From the NCBI GenBank assembly GCA_963556695.1, contig CAUWAG010000004.1, forward strand, positions 1,860,001 through 1,924,000: a stretch of DNA of 64,000 bases. The letters are read 5' to 3'. A program made the position numbers and the translations under genes. Position 1 is the stretch's first letter, and each line of letters opens with the position of its first letter. Below are positions 35,805-47,573 of this stretch, piece by piece. The notes under the pieces are model-generated. The model was not told where the DNA came from. It searched no databases and worked only from the letters and a program-made list of their open reading frames with translations. This DNA comes from Anthostomella pinea. Its lineage: Eukaryota > Ascomycota > Sordariomycetes > Xylariales > Xylariaceae.

Positions 35805-35838
35805 AGCACTAAAAGGGCCGCTTCTGTTCTCACTCCTT

Positions 35839-35958
35839 CTCTCTACAGCACACGAACCATCTACAACCACCAACAATTCTCTCTACAGCACGCAAATCTT
35901 CCGTAACCAACAACATCTCCCCCTACAGCACACGATTCTTCCAATACCAACAGTAAAC
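35839..35958 (+). repeat. Three-copy 40-bp tandem repeat in a probable leader
   Basis: The block CTACAGCA recurs at exactly 40-nt spacing (35843, 35883, 35923), each time preceded by a pyrimidine tract and followed by CAC or CGC. Each unit then carries an ACCA(A)CA-type end. Divergence between units is moderate. It lies just downstream of the TATA box at 35797, so it is probably transcribed. Confidence 0.85.
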
Positions 35959-36103
35959 CTACCCGAGACCACAACACCGTGTGTACTCCCTCAACGAATC
36001 CCCCGCTCCCTCCCCAATCTTCGGAAGCAGATCCTAACTTGATCAAATTTTAGCTTCCCACCCAGCACGCAGACACGCCAGATTCACCCGACGATCTTAC
36101 ACC

Positions 36104-36256
36104 ATGTGCGTCAATAGGACTTACATCTGCAGATATTGCCGCGAAACTGTGCTGTTATACCATGAGATAAGGTGTCGCCGACGGGATCAACACCCTATAC
36201 GCATAAGCGTTAGATACCGGGGCTTGTGCTATGACCGCAGCATGATGCCAAACTAA
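36104..36256 (+). CDS. Small Cys-rich protein, 50 residues
   Basis: ATG in a strong caccATG context opens a 51-codon frame ending TAA. The product begins MCVNRTYICRYCRETV and holds Cys at 2, 9, 12, 24 and 42, with a C-x2-C pair and a basic CRRR stretch. It has no signal peptide. The pattern suggests a small zinc-binding protein, and short proteins of this look are common and unannotated in filamentous fungi, but I cannot assign a family. A TATA box at 35797 and a CT-rich leader support transcription. A possible leader intron (acceptor ttttag or cccag before 36070) would leave the coding frame unchanged. Confidence 0.5.
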   Translation: MCVNRTYICRYCRETVLLYHEIRCRRRDQHPIRISVRYRGLCYDRSMMPN

Positions 36257-37150
36257 GTCGGTCAATTGCGCCGACGTTGCTTTGGGGGAATACGGCATCG
36301 CAAGTATATCGGAAACGTTACTTGAGTTGTTAGGCACGAGGAGAAGGAATGAGCGGAGGATCGACGCGCTCTGAAGTAAACAGGTAATGTGGTGAGGCAC
36401 GGAGGGGCAGGAGGTGCTGGCATTTTGGGGGAGGGTAGCATTTAGAGGTAGATTGTAAGAGTCTGATAGTAATACCCGGAATAGGGACTGGTCCATGCAC
36501 ACCACAGCAAGCCGGTTTTACGACTCACTAACATCGCTGGACACGGACGCATCTGTTCAAGGTCGAAACAATTCGAAGGTCCGCGGCGGCACACCACCTC
36601 CTGGCTGGGATGATGACCCTCGCAGGTTGATGGCAAGAACCGTGCGACTACTAGCGAGTCGAAGCTGGGTTGGCATTAAGACCAGCATGGAATGGCGAGG
36701 ACTTCAACAATCAGGTCGAAGCAGCACGTTCGCGCCGTGTGCCTTTTGGTAGCTTTCCCAGATGCTGACAAATCACAAGTCTTGTTGTAATCTATCAGTG
36801 GTCTGGGTGGCGCTTGATTAAAAGGTCGGATGGAAAGGATTCCATCCGATATGTATCTAAATACCTAAATTACAGTGGTGAGGTACCTGGGGCAACAAAG
36901 GGTTGCCAGGCAGCCTTCATCAGGTAACCTCCAACATATCTGGTGGGGTTACCAGAATACTCCATAGGGGTCCATGCACTGGATCCACAGCCGTACCTAA
37001 GTATCTAACGGGTAGGTGTTGAATACACGGATGTTGATTGATGCTATTGATTGTTCTGCTCAGTGTGCCGAGATTGATTATCTGTCTTCTTGGTGGGTCA
37101 GATGCCCTGTGCGTCTCTGCCCCACTGGAGATCTTCCGGTGTCTATCTCC
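36257..37150. other. Intergenic, no supportable gene
   Basis: Short overlapping frames only. Ordinary composition until the abrupt AT-rich boundary near 37150. Confidence 0.5.
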
Positions 37151-38600
37151 GGCTCCCATTCAATAGTAGGTTCCTCTTAACAATTATTAAGTCGTTTCCG
37201 TCGAAAGTTCTTTAAAAACTAGCAAATACGCCTAAAGTTAACGCCCTTACTTAAAGGCTATCTTTATATAAAAACTTGTTTATTTATTAACTTAGCTTAT
37301 TAAGCTACCGTTTAATTTAACTTTTAATATTTATAATGGTTTTGTTACGCTTTTTATAAGCCGAACAATGATTTACTTTAAATAAACGATTAATATTTAC
37401 GTCGGAAAAAAACCCCTTTTTCGTCTTTTTTAAGCTTATTTTAATAAACTTCTTTACTAATAATTTGAAGCCTTTTTTATAAGTTTAACTTTTCAAAAGT
37501 TTTTGAACTTAATTATCGCTATAAATAAATTTAAATTTAGATTTTATAATAGATTACGTTAACGATCGAAAAAAAACCGCTTTAATAAATACTATAACTG
37601 TCACGGGGCAGATACAAGCACAGGACGAAGATGCCCATCAATCACTCGTATTGTACAAAAATACTCTGGTAAGGAAAAGGAAGAAGGATCTAACATCCCA
37701 CCAAAATCTGGTGGGGAGATAGATCCCCAATTCCGTCCCACTTCTATCTATCCAGCTGTGCAGCGGGGCAACACGTCCACCCCACCAAGTCACGTGGTGG
37801 GAGCGCACACACCATGATGGATGGCAAATCCATCACAATAACTACAATAAGCCTTAATTCTTTAACGAGTTTTTAAAGCTTGTAATTATAAGTATATATT
37901 AATATATATGTGCGGGTTAAAGATCTTAAACTAAAAAGGCTGCAGCAGCATATATTTAAAGTGTATGCGGCCTTATTAAATCATATCAGCCTTTATCTAC
38001 GCTATTTACTTATATATAGTAAGGACTTCATTTACACCTCTTAGTAACCTATGTTAGTTTTATAAAGGTTTTATTTATAAAAATTCGAAAATACGCGTAT
38101 ATTATCTTATAAATAAAGATAGTATGAATATTATTCAACTTGCGTTGCTTTTAAAATAAAATTAAAAAGCTGAATATTTCGTTTGAAAAACAAATTATAT
38201 TTACTTAGCTTTCATATGTCTTTTCATAATATATAAGGTAAAGAATTATAAAATAAACGTTTTCAAAAAGACATGGTTTAAAAATAATATATATTATATT
38301 TTTAATAACTTTAAAAAAGCTTAGTCGGCTATAAATAAATAACACAACTTTAAAAAGCTTTAAACAAAACTATTAATACCGCGTGAATTAGCCCTTAAAA
38401 ATTAAAAACCCTTTTCAAAATGAAATAAAATATAGTCGATATATTTAAATTAAAACCGTAATTAACTTATTAAATTCAAAGTTTACGATTTAAATGTATT
38501 TTTCTTCATTATAATAAAAATAAACTAGGCTTATATGCTATTTTCTTTATATAAACTCGAAATTGTTTACTTATTATTTAAAAAAAAGGCATTGATCATT
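37150..38600. repeat. AT-rich island 2 (probable RIP-degraded repeat)
   Basis: From about 37150 composition falls to long runs of A/T (TTTAAT, AAATAA, TTATAA) with no open frame, returning to normal near 38590. As with island 1, this looks like a transposon erased by repeat-induced point mutation. A solo LTR of normal composition lies inside at 37599-37837. Confidence 0.75.
37599..37837. mobile_element. Solo LTR, second family
   Basis: A 239-bp segment begins TGTCACGGGG and ends CCATCACA, with TG...CA ends. It is flanked on both sides by ATAAC (37594-37598 and 37838-37842), a perfect 5-bp target-site duplication. It contains an internal hairpin, CCCACCA...TGGTGGG, near 37697-37715. There is no internal retrotransposon sequence. 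It differs from the LTR at 10181 in sequence and length, so it is another family. Unlike the DNA around it, it shows no AT drift, so it inserted after the host island decayed. Confidence 0.9.
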
Positions 38601-39684
38601 TCTCACCCATGGTGATTTATAAGAGGGGGCATGCCTGACTCCATCGATGTAAAGTGCTGTCTTAAGGAAAAATACCTCAGGTGATACCAAATTCTGATAT
38701 CAAGTCTGAGGAAACTTGATATGTTTCAACAGCTTGCCATTCATGGTTGTTTCAAGCTGTCCAACTTCCACTAGGTTGCCAGTTCATGTCGGGCACTCAT
38801 TCACTTCTGGGATCCCATTATTGTGAGCCCCTCTCTCAAGGTGAAAGGGGGACCCCTGGCACTCCTGGACCCCTCCGGTCTGTCGGGGTACAAGAATTGG
38901 CGGACTGCCCGCGTTGTGGGCAGCTGGCAGCGGCTAAGGGCCACTAGCACCTGTCAATTTCAGAGGCGCACATGCATGGCTGTGATTGGCTCATTGACTC
39001 GTCATGGTGGGAGATTAATGGAGCCTCCCGAGTCGCGACCGCGTGTCGGTCGGCCTTGCATTGCTGCTATTTCGTAGCCCTCCACTGTAGCCGAACCGCA
39101 ATTCCATGTTGACAAGTTACATGACCACAATTTCACAACACCATCTCTAAGACAACGATCCGACCGTGAACCGACATTCCTCACGTCGCCTGCCGAAAGG
39201 AGTTTCGCTAGTCCAGTTGGCTCTTTGGATCTGCTGGTCAGCGCACTGCATATCGCTTCACGTCCTTGTGCAGCCCGTCGGTGGTCCGCCTGAACTTTGT
39301 TGACGACCGCCTCCTTTGCCCCATTGCGATCCTCCCCAGACGACGCACACGAAGCCTGCGACACCAGTAAAACAACGATCCACGAGCCCATCCCGCCGCC
39401 GCATGATCCCGTACAACAGAGGGGATGATGAGTATTGGGAGGTCATAACAAGACGGGCTTTGCTGGGAGCATATATGGTGGAAAGAAACCCTCCTCGCAG
39501 TGCGACAACTCCTGAAATCACGACAGACCACGTTGCGCATCACCACAAGCTGTATTAGGCCAAGCCAACAGCCGGTTCGCATGCCCATCTTGGTTGTTTC
39601 TCCTGTCGCGTGCCTCGACACTCTTCATATACCAGCGCATACCCATAGTAGACTCGAAGGATCTGCCTTGGGCTACCAAACATC
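38601..39684. other. Intergenic, upstream of kinesin-3
   Basis: No supportable gene. Several overlapping frames lie on both strands at 39002-39620 without any domain. This stretch should contain the kinesin promoter and leader. Confidence 0.5.
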
Positions 39685-42600
39685 ATGGCTGGTGGAAATA
39701 TCAAGGTGGTGGTGAGGTGTCGGCCTTTCAACGGCAGAGGTAGGTAGATCAGATACCCGGGCTGCACTTCTATCCAGCGTTTCCTGCAAAACACTGTAGA
39801 TACAAAAGAGTTGTCACTAACATTCCTCAGAAATCGATCGTGGGGCAAAATGTATCGTCCAAATGAAAGGCGACCAGACCATCCTTACCACACCGAACGA
39901 CGCTGCGCATTCTGGTAAAGGATCCAAGGATGGTGGTCCGAAGAACTTTGCCTTCGATCGATCCTACTGGTCATTCAATAAGAGCGATCCGAACTATGCA
40001 GGCCAAGAAAACTTGCACGATGATCTTGGAAAACCGCTTTTGGATAATGCATTTCAGGGTTACAACAACTGTATCTTTGCATATGGACAAACTGGGTCTG
40101 GAAAATCCTACTCCATGATGGGATACGGAAAGGATTCTGGTATCATACCCAAGATTTGCCAGGATATGTTTGGCAGGATCAACGGGTTGCAGGAGGACAA
40201 GAATACGAGGTGCACAGTCGAGGTGTCGTATCTGGAGATCTACAACGAAAAAGTCCGCGACCTGTTAAATCCTTCGACAAAAGGCAACCTGAAAGTCAGA
40301 GAACATCCTTCCACGGGTCCATATGTCGAAGATTTGGCCAAGTTGGTGGTTGGGAGCTTCCAGGAGATCGAGAACTTGATGGACGAAGGCAACAAAGCAA
40401 GAACAGTTGCCGCTACAAACATGAACGAGACATCGAGTCGAAGTCATGCTGTATTCACGCTCATTCTCACCCAGAAGTCGTTCGATACAGACACCAAAAT
40501 GGAAATGGAGAAGCAGGCCAAGATCAGTCTGGTCGATCTTGCAGGCTCAGAAAGAGCCCAATCGACAGGTGCCACAGGAGCTCGACTCAAGGAGGGCGCT
40601 GAAATTAATAGATCCCTCTCGACGCTCGGCCGTGTGATAGCAGCATTGGCCGACCTTTCCACGGGGAAGAAAAAGAAAGGGGCCGGCAATACGGTCCCAT
40701 ACCGAGACAGTGTCTTGACATGGTTACTCAAGGACTCACTTGGTGGAAACAGTATGACTGCCATGATTGCGGCAATCAGTCCTGCTGACATCAACTACGA
40801 CGAAACGCTGAGTACTCTACGATATGCCGACTCCGCCAAGCGAATCAAGAACCATGCTGTCATCAACGAGGATGCGAACGCCCGCATGATTAGAGAGTTG
40901 AAGGAGGAGCTGGCACAATTAAGAGGCAAGCTAGGTGGTGGATCAGCCGGCGCTGCTGGTGGCCCACCCGAGGAGGTGTACGCTGAAGGTACACCACTGG
41001 AGAAGCAAATCGTCAGTATTACTGCAGCAGACGGAACCGTCAAGAAGGTCTCCAAGGCCGAGATAGCGGAACAGCTCAGCCAGAGTGAGAAGCTCCTGAC
41101 AGATCTCAACCAAACGTGGGAAGAGAAGCTCCTCAAGACGGAGGAGATCCACAAAGAGCGTGAAGCAGCTTTGGAGGAACTTGGGATCAGTATCGAGAAA
41201 GGATTCGTTGGTTTGCACACGCCAAAGAAGATGCCGCACTTGGTGAACTTATCAGACGACCCTCTCCTTGCAGAATGCTTGGTTTACAACCTCAAGCCTG
41301 GCAAGACCACCGTCGGCAACGTGGATTCGAACGCGGAGCACCAGGCTAATATCCGGCTCAACGGGACTCGGATTCTTCATGAACACTGCTCGTTCGACAA
41401 TGGCGCTGACGGCGTGGTCACAATAACACCAAGTGAGGGCGCGTCGATCATGGTCAACGGCAAGCGCATTGACGAGCCGACAAGGCTGCATTCTGGCTTT
41501 CGCGTTATCCTGGGCGACTTCCACATATTCAGATTCAACCATCCCATGGAAGCCAAGGCAGAGCGGGACGAGAACCGGCAGAGTCTTCTTCGGCAGTCTG
41601 TGACAGTGAGCCAGCTGCAGAATCTGGATCGCACATCACCTTCTCCCCGACCGGGTCACGAACGGTCGTTTAGTAAAGCTGCCTCGGAGTTTGGAGAGGG
41701 TCGCCCAGAGTCGCCTGCACCACGTCCTGGGCGAGACTCGGACTGGTCGTTTGCGCGACGAGAAGCTGCCGGCGCTATTCTTGGCACAGATAAGAATCTT
41801 CAGAGCCTGACCGACGAAGAGCTCAACGCACTCTTTGAAGACGTTCAACGGGCGAGAGCTGAGCGTGTCAACGAGCGGGACGAAGACCTGGACTCGAATA
41901 CCTCATACCCTATCCGAGAAAAGTATATGTCCACAGGTACCCTCGACAACTTTTCACTCGACACTGCTCTTACGATGCCTTCCACTCCGAGAGCTGGTGA
42001 CTCAGATGACAAGTTCAAGGAGATCAGGGAGGGCATGCAGTCGCAATTGGATAGGCAAAGAGAGGAATACCAGGGCCAGCTCAACAGCGCAGAAGCCTCG
42101 AACGTTGCGGTGGAAGAAATCAAAGAGGAGAAAGCGAGGATGGAGGAGACTATGACACAACTGAAGGCCGACATGCAGAAGCAGCTCGAGGTGCAGAAAC
42201 AGGAATTTGAGGCGAAAATCGAGAAGTTGGACCCGCTCAAGAGATCCAAGGCAAAGTCGAAGCTTTCCGAAGAGGAAATACAGCGAGCCAAGAAAGCTGT
42301 TGAACACTGGAGGAGCCGGCACTATGTACAGATGGCCGAGGCCGTACTTCAGCATGCTGCAACCTTGAAGGAGGCGCAGATTATGAGCGAAGAACTCGGA
42401 GAAAACGTCGTCTTCCAGTTCACTGTGGTTGACCAGGGCCATGGACTCTGCTCATCCTATGACATGGTTCTCAATGACGTCTCAAGCGAGGATGATATTG
42501 CGCTTGAGCAGGCAAAGAAGCCGTGCGTAGGGGTTCGAGTGGTCGACTACAAGAACACCGTGGTTCACCTCTGGAGTCTGGACAAGCTTCACGACCGTGT

Positions 42601-45037
42601 TCGACAGATGCGCCAAATGCATCAGTATCTCGACCAACCCGAGTACTGTCAGCATTTCAAGTTGGACAACCCATTCGTCGAGAACTGCATGCCCGAATAC
42701 TCTCTCATTGGTGAGGTCGATGTTCCTCTGAGAGCGGTTTTCGACAGCCGAGTACAGGATTTCACTCTGGATGTTCTGTCACCCCACACCTCACATGTCA
42801 TCGGCATCATCAAGGTCTCATTAGAGCCTTCCAGTGCCCGTGCTCCTTCAAGCACACTCAAGTACAATGTCGTCATGCACGACATGGTCGGGTTTGCTGA
42901 GCGGGAAGGCACAGATGTACACGCCCAGCTTTTCATCCCGGGCGTCTCAGAAAATGGGGTTACTACTACTCAGATGATCAAGGATTTTGACGAAGGCCCG
43001 GTACGCTTCGACAGCGTTCATAGCATGAGCGTCCCATTGTTCGGTCCCCAAGATGTCAATCTAAGGATCGCCCTTTATGCCAAAGTTTCTACGATGCATC
43101 TCGACAAGCTCCTCAGCTGGGACGACATGCGTGACTCTGCTCCTGGCTCTGACGCCAAGTCACAAGCCGCTCGTATCAACGAGACACAGTTCTATACCGC
43201 AGAAAAGCATGATCTGTTGGCCCGCATCCAGATCCTGGAAATGAACGAGAGCGGTGAGTATGTGCCTGTTGAGGTCACACAGACCAGTGAGTTAGACACT
43301 GGTGCTTTCCAGCTGCATCAGGGTCTGCAGAGGCGCATCGCGATCAATCTAACCCACAGCTCCGGAGATGCATTACCGTGGGAAGACGTCAGCTCGGTCC
43401 GAATCGGCAAAGTCCAGCTCGTTGATCACGCAGGGAAAGTGCCTGACATGGGGTCCCCGACTCCTGACATCCCTTTACGGCTTGGCTCAAAGCCTTCTTT
43501 CCGGCAAAACGCAAACGGTACGCGCAGTGTGACTATCACAGGACACTGGGATTCCAGCCTGCACAATTCACTATTGCTAGATCGAACGACTGCGGACAAA
43601 TACAAGGTCCAGCTAACCCTGTCGTGGGACGTCACGTCAGACAAGCTTGCGGAGCCAATGAAGTTCACCACCAACTTGCAATGTCAAATCCTGGGCAGGA
43701 CATACATCCGTCAAGCTTCTATGCTCTCGTCTCTGTGGCAGCATGTTAGAATCGTCCATTCTTCAACAGCAATCTTTACCCTGGGCATGAAACCAGCCCC
43801 GATCAAACGGGTTGGCGACCTATGGAGAATGAACAGTCAGCACGACTATGTGAAGGGCGAGGAGAACCTGAACAACTGGAGTCCCAGAGGCGTCTCGTTG
43901 ATAGGTGACTTCATCGCTGCAAGGAAGAAGAAGAGGCGCATCACAGAAATCGGAGCTGCGCAATTGTTTCTGAAGAAGATCGGACTTCCTGAGCCCAAGA
44001 ACAAACCTGACAATGAAGAAGAGCACTCTGATGACGACCTTTCTCCAGTTAAAGCTCACGATGATGATCAGGACTCCATTAACGCCTTGCTCAATGATAC
44101 CCCTGAGACGTCCAGGCCATCTACGCCGAAACGGCCAGATTCCGCTGAAGAGCGGAATACCGAGTCAGTGGAGGAAGGACCGAGACCAGAAGCTACAGAC
44201 AACGCAGACAACACAGATGCCGCAGATTCTGCAGTGCCTGTAAAGCCTACGGAGCTTGTTGAAGCTTCCGAAGCTCCCGGACCTGCCGAAGCCAACGAGT
44301 CTGCTGCTAAGCCGAGGGAGTCTGAATACAATGAGCAGGAGACTTTGATTTTGACCAAGTGCGTCGACCTCTGGAAGCGACATCCTGATCCAGTCTACAA
44401 AATCCTGAGCCCAACAAATATCTCACCTCCAACGAGCGGCATCGCCCCGGAATCGACGACCCCGCCTAGGTTGATCGCTACTGTCATTCGCGTTCCCAAG
44501 AATCCTGCCGTACTGAAAGGTGGCTATCTACTATTGCCCAACAACGACTCAACCAAATGGGTCAAGCGGTTCGTGGAACTTCGACGGCCATATCTACACA
44601 TCCACAATGTTACGGACGGTGACGAAATCGCGATTGTCAGCCTACGCAACTCGAGGGTCGATAGCCAGCCAGAAATTCTGGCTCTCTTCAATGGGCAAGA
44701 TGGGGAACAAGATGGTGAAGCCGCAACCAACGGTAATGGCACCTTCCAGCCAGGCCATCGTCGAACAGCTTCAGGACGCATCATCTCCTCCATCTGGTCT
44801 GGCAACCCAGGCTCAACAGGTCCTGGACTGGCCGGCTTGAGCGAACGCCTACAAGCGGGCGTGTTTGCCGTCTACGGGACGGATAACACCTGGTTGTTCG
44901 CCGCTAGGAATGAGCGCGAGAAGCTCGATTGGATTTTGCGCATCGATCAAAGCTATTACTCGGGGGCCAGCGGAAGCACAAGCGGTAGTGGTGCTGTGAG
45001 TCCGCAGCCCGGGAGCTACACCTTTAGCGATGATTGA
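39685..45037 (+). CDS. kin3: Kinesin-3 motor protein (UncA/KIF1A/Unc-104 type)
   Basis: Exon 1 is 39685-39739 and exon 2 about 39831-45037, joined by a GTAGGT...CAG intron, giving about 1753 residues. The motor domain occupies about 6-365, with P-loop GQTGSGKS at 104-111, switch I SSRSH at 220-224 and switch II LVDLAGSE at 252-259. A neck and coiled-coil region follows, then an FHA domain at about 500-590 (the FHA is diagnostic of kinesin-3) and further coiled coil near 740-830. The long kinesin-3-specific middle region follows, and a PH domain lies at about 1578-1732 (GGYLLLPNNDSTKWVKRFVE ... DWILRIDQSYYSG). These plus-end motors move early endosomes and vesicles along hyphal microtubules; the PH domain binds cargo lipids. 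Full length and intact. Confidence 0.96.
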
Positions 45038-45611
45038 AGCGTCACCTCCTCGTCACCCAGCTAGTCTGGCCCTTTGTCTTTTGGAACCCCACGAGGTCAC
45101 GACAGTCTCTTTATAATGCAGCATATATCCGGTTGGGCATTTTAATGACTGAGGCGTTTGTTGCATTTTCTTCATTTATAAACCCCCTTCTCTATCACAA
45201 GACTCGTTCTTTTGTGTTATTTAGATTATACCCCGTGGTCTTGGAGTTGCGGCTGTAGAGGATAGACAGGCTGCATGTGTTTGGAAAGAAGATCTTCCCA
45301 TCGGACTCCTCGGTGAATGGTGCTTGCCCAAGGGGGTCAAGAGGGGATACATAGGAAGCAGCAAGATCGAATCCCTTTTGTCTTATACCCGGTCTTGGAG
45401 AGGGGAAGAGGACACGAGCCGCTCGCCGGGCGAAGAGCGGGCCGGATGCCGGCTGCCTGGATAGTTTAATACGTACTGGCTACCGTTGCGACGGCCGTCA
45501 ATCTGGATCGGAGCCGTGCTGGTACGACAACAATCAAATAAACCTGAAACTATCTATCTATGTCTTGACTTGCGAGTGGGTGTCATGCCGGACCGACTAA
45601 GAGCTGTGTGC
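45038..45611. other. Intergenic between convergent 3' ends
   Basis: Holds the 3' UTRs of kinesin-3 and the convergent minus-strand gene. No other feature is evident. Confidence 0.6.
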
Positions 45612-46667
45612 TCAAGCCATGATGTCCCTCACACCCTCGATGATCTCAGTCGTCTTACCCTCCACATCAGCATTCACATCGATGCGGAGCTTCATCTCCC
45701 GATCCAGGCTTCCCCCTCTCTCCTTTTCCTCCCTAGCGGCAAAGTCATCGAACGACGCCGGGAAGCTTGTCATCGTTCTCGGATCCAGCGGGCGCAGGAT
45801 CGGCAGGTCTTCTTCCTCTTCCTCCTCGCCTTCGTTCTTGTCTTCGTCATCGTTGTTCTCTTCGCGGTCTAAGGGAACCAGGATCACGCCGATGCCGTAC
45901 TCCCCCACCGCGCTGCGGATGGCCTGCTTGTGCCACGCGGCCAGCTCCGGGTGCGTCAGCACCATCAGCGCCGGGCTGGCGCGCCGGCGGCGCTCCTCGT
46001 CTGATAGTGTGATGGTGGAGATGGCATTAAACTGGGCGCCCGGGATTGACGGGAACGTGCTGCTAGCAGGTCCCGGATGCGGCCCTGAGCCGAAGGACTC
46101 GCGCCGACTGCTGCTCGCGATGCTGCCGGAGGCTAACCGTTCCCGTTCCAAGCCCGACGATGATGTCGCTGATGCGATTGAGCTTGCAGATCCCCTGCGG
46201 CTAGTCGATGTGGATGCCGACGTCGACGCCGCAGTACCGCCAAAACCAGCGAACCCCTCCGTAGCAGCCCGCGCCTCCTCGGGAAACAGGAGTCCCGTGC
46301 GCGTCATCTTCGACAACCACATGCGGCGGTAACGAGCCTCGTTCATTCCTCCCCTCATTTCCCCCGCATGCATTCCCCCCCTTCCCCCCATTACCCCAGA
46401 CTCCTTGTCTTTGACGCCGACGCCGGCGCCGACGCCGACAGCAGACGCCTTGGCCGCGGACTCATGCAGGCTGTCGCCCTGGTACAGCGGGCAGGACAGC
46501 GCGGCGGAGACGGAGCGGGCGATCTGCAGTTTGCCGGCGGAGGAGGTGGACGCGGTGATGAGGATGATGTACTTGGATGGCTTGATGGGGACGGTGGTGG
46601 AGGGGTCGATGGTGGGGAGGCGGTGGAGGAGGACTTGGGGGGTTGGGGGGCGTGGGGGGTCGGACAT
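45612..46667 (-). CDS. Divergent gluconokinase-like P-loop protein
   Basis: Single exon, 351 residues from ATG 46667. Residues about 32-70 read YIILITASTSSAGKLQIARS, then a helix, then YQGDSLHESAAK. This has the order of the gluconate/shikimate-kinase group: beta strand, P-loop, helix, then the GD-x-LH motif that binds gluconate in gluconokinases. The phosphate-binding loop is abnormal. Canonical GxxxxGK[S/T] is replaced by ASTSSAGKL (39-47): the Lys is kept, but the first Gly and the Mg-binding Ser/Thr are lost. A long low-complexity Ser/Ala insert (about 150-220) and an acidic run of Asp/Glu (about 285-305) interrupt the kinase-like fold. Catalysis is doubtful; a regulatory or pseudokinase role is possible. 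Family call is by motif order only. Confidence 0.62.
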   Translation of the reverse strand: MSDPPRPPTPQVLLHRLPTIDPSTTVPIKPSKYIILITASTSSAGKLQIARSVSAALSCPLYQGDSLHESAAKASAVGVGAGVGVKDKESGVMGGRGGMHAGEMRGGMNEARYRRMWLSKMTRTGLLFPEEARAATEGFAGFGGTAASTSASTSTSRRGSASSIASATSSSGLERERLASGSIASSSRRESFGSGPHPGPASSTFPSIPGAQFNAISTITLSDEERRRRASPALMVLTHPELAAWHKQAIRSAVGEYGIGVILVPLDREENNDDEDKNEGEEEEEEDLPILRPLDPRTMTSFPASFDDFAAREEKERGGSLDREMKLRIDVNADVEGKTTEIIEGVRDIMA

Positions 46668-47573
46668 TTTGTTTGGGTGAGTGCTGTTGATTTTGAGGGT
46701 TGACTTTGTGTCTTGCTGGTTGGGGGCGGTATCTGTGAAGGGCGCTTGGTGTTTGGAGTTTTTGAGGGAAGTATGGTGGTGGTGGTGGTTTCGGAAAAGG
46801 GATGAAGGTAACGTGAACTTAAGGTGGGTTGCTTCAGCTGCGGGGTGCTTGCTGTCAGGTACGATCGGACTTTATACTGCTGACTTAAAGGCCGGACCTC
46901 GCAAAGGACTTCCAGCTGATTATTCCCTCCCCAAGTCCATGCCAGACGGGTTCTTCGAGTATATGCAAGACTAGTATCGGATCATCAGAGTCAGAACATG
47001 GGGGTGATGATCGGTCTAGTGCGTTGCGTTTTATCCATGGGTCTGGGGGACCAATCTAGTACTAAATACACACCAAAATACAAAGATGTACCCATCCATT
47101 GATCCTCCAGCCAAAGATCCCTTGTCTATCACCAATGAAAGCCACCTTTCCTGGTGCTTCCATCCCTTTATTTTGCCAAGGTGCCTGCCTGACCCCTTGT
47201 CAGCTGGCAGCCTCCCTGACTGCCACCATACTGCTACCACAATCCTCACAACTAGTTAGTAATGATGCTGCCCCGTCATGGTAATTTTAGTTGGAATGGC
47301 ACTTCGGTGGTGACATTCCGATCACGAAGAGGTTGATGCGCAGCAGCAGGATACGGAGGCAACATTTCTATTAGTTACAATGATGAAGACTACGTGGGCT
47401 CGCTCATCATACCCGACCTCGACTTCTTGACTAGGGCTAATCACCCCCCTTGCCGTGATGATATTTCTCGATGAGTTTACTACGAACATACCTCATGCTT
47501 CATGTTCCTCTCATCCCCAGCATGCTCCTCCAGCAATCCCCTGCTCCCAACCGGAGAGCCTAACTCTTGGTCC
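46668..47573. other. Intergenic, no supportable gene
   Basis: Contains the promoter of the gluconokinase-like gene on the left and the 3' flank of the secreted-protein gene on the right. GT-rich and GGT-repeat sequence occurs near 46640-46800. Confidence 0.5.
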
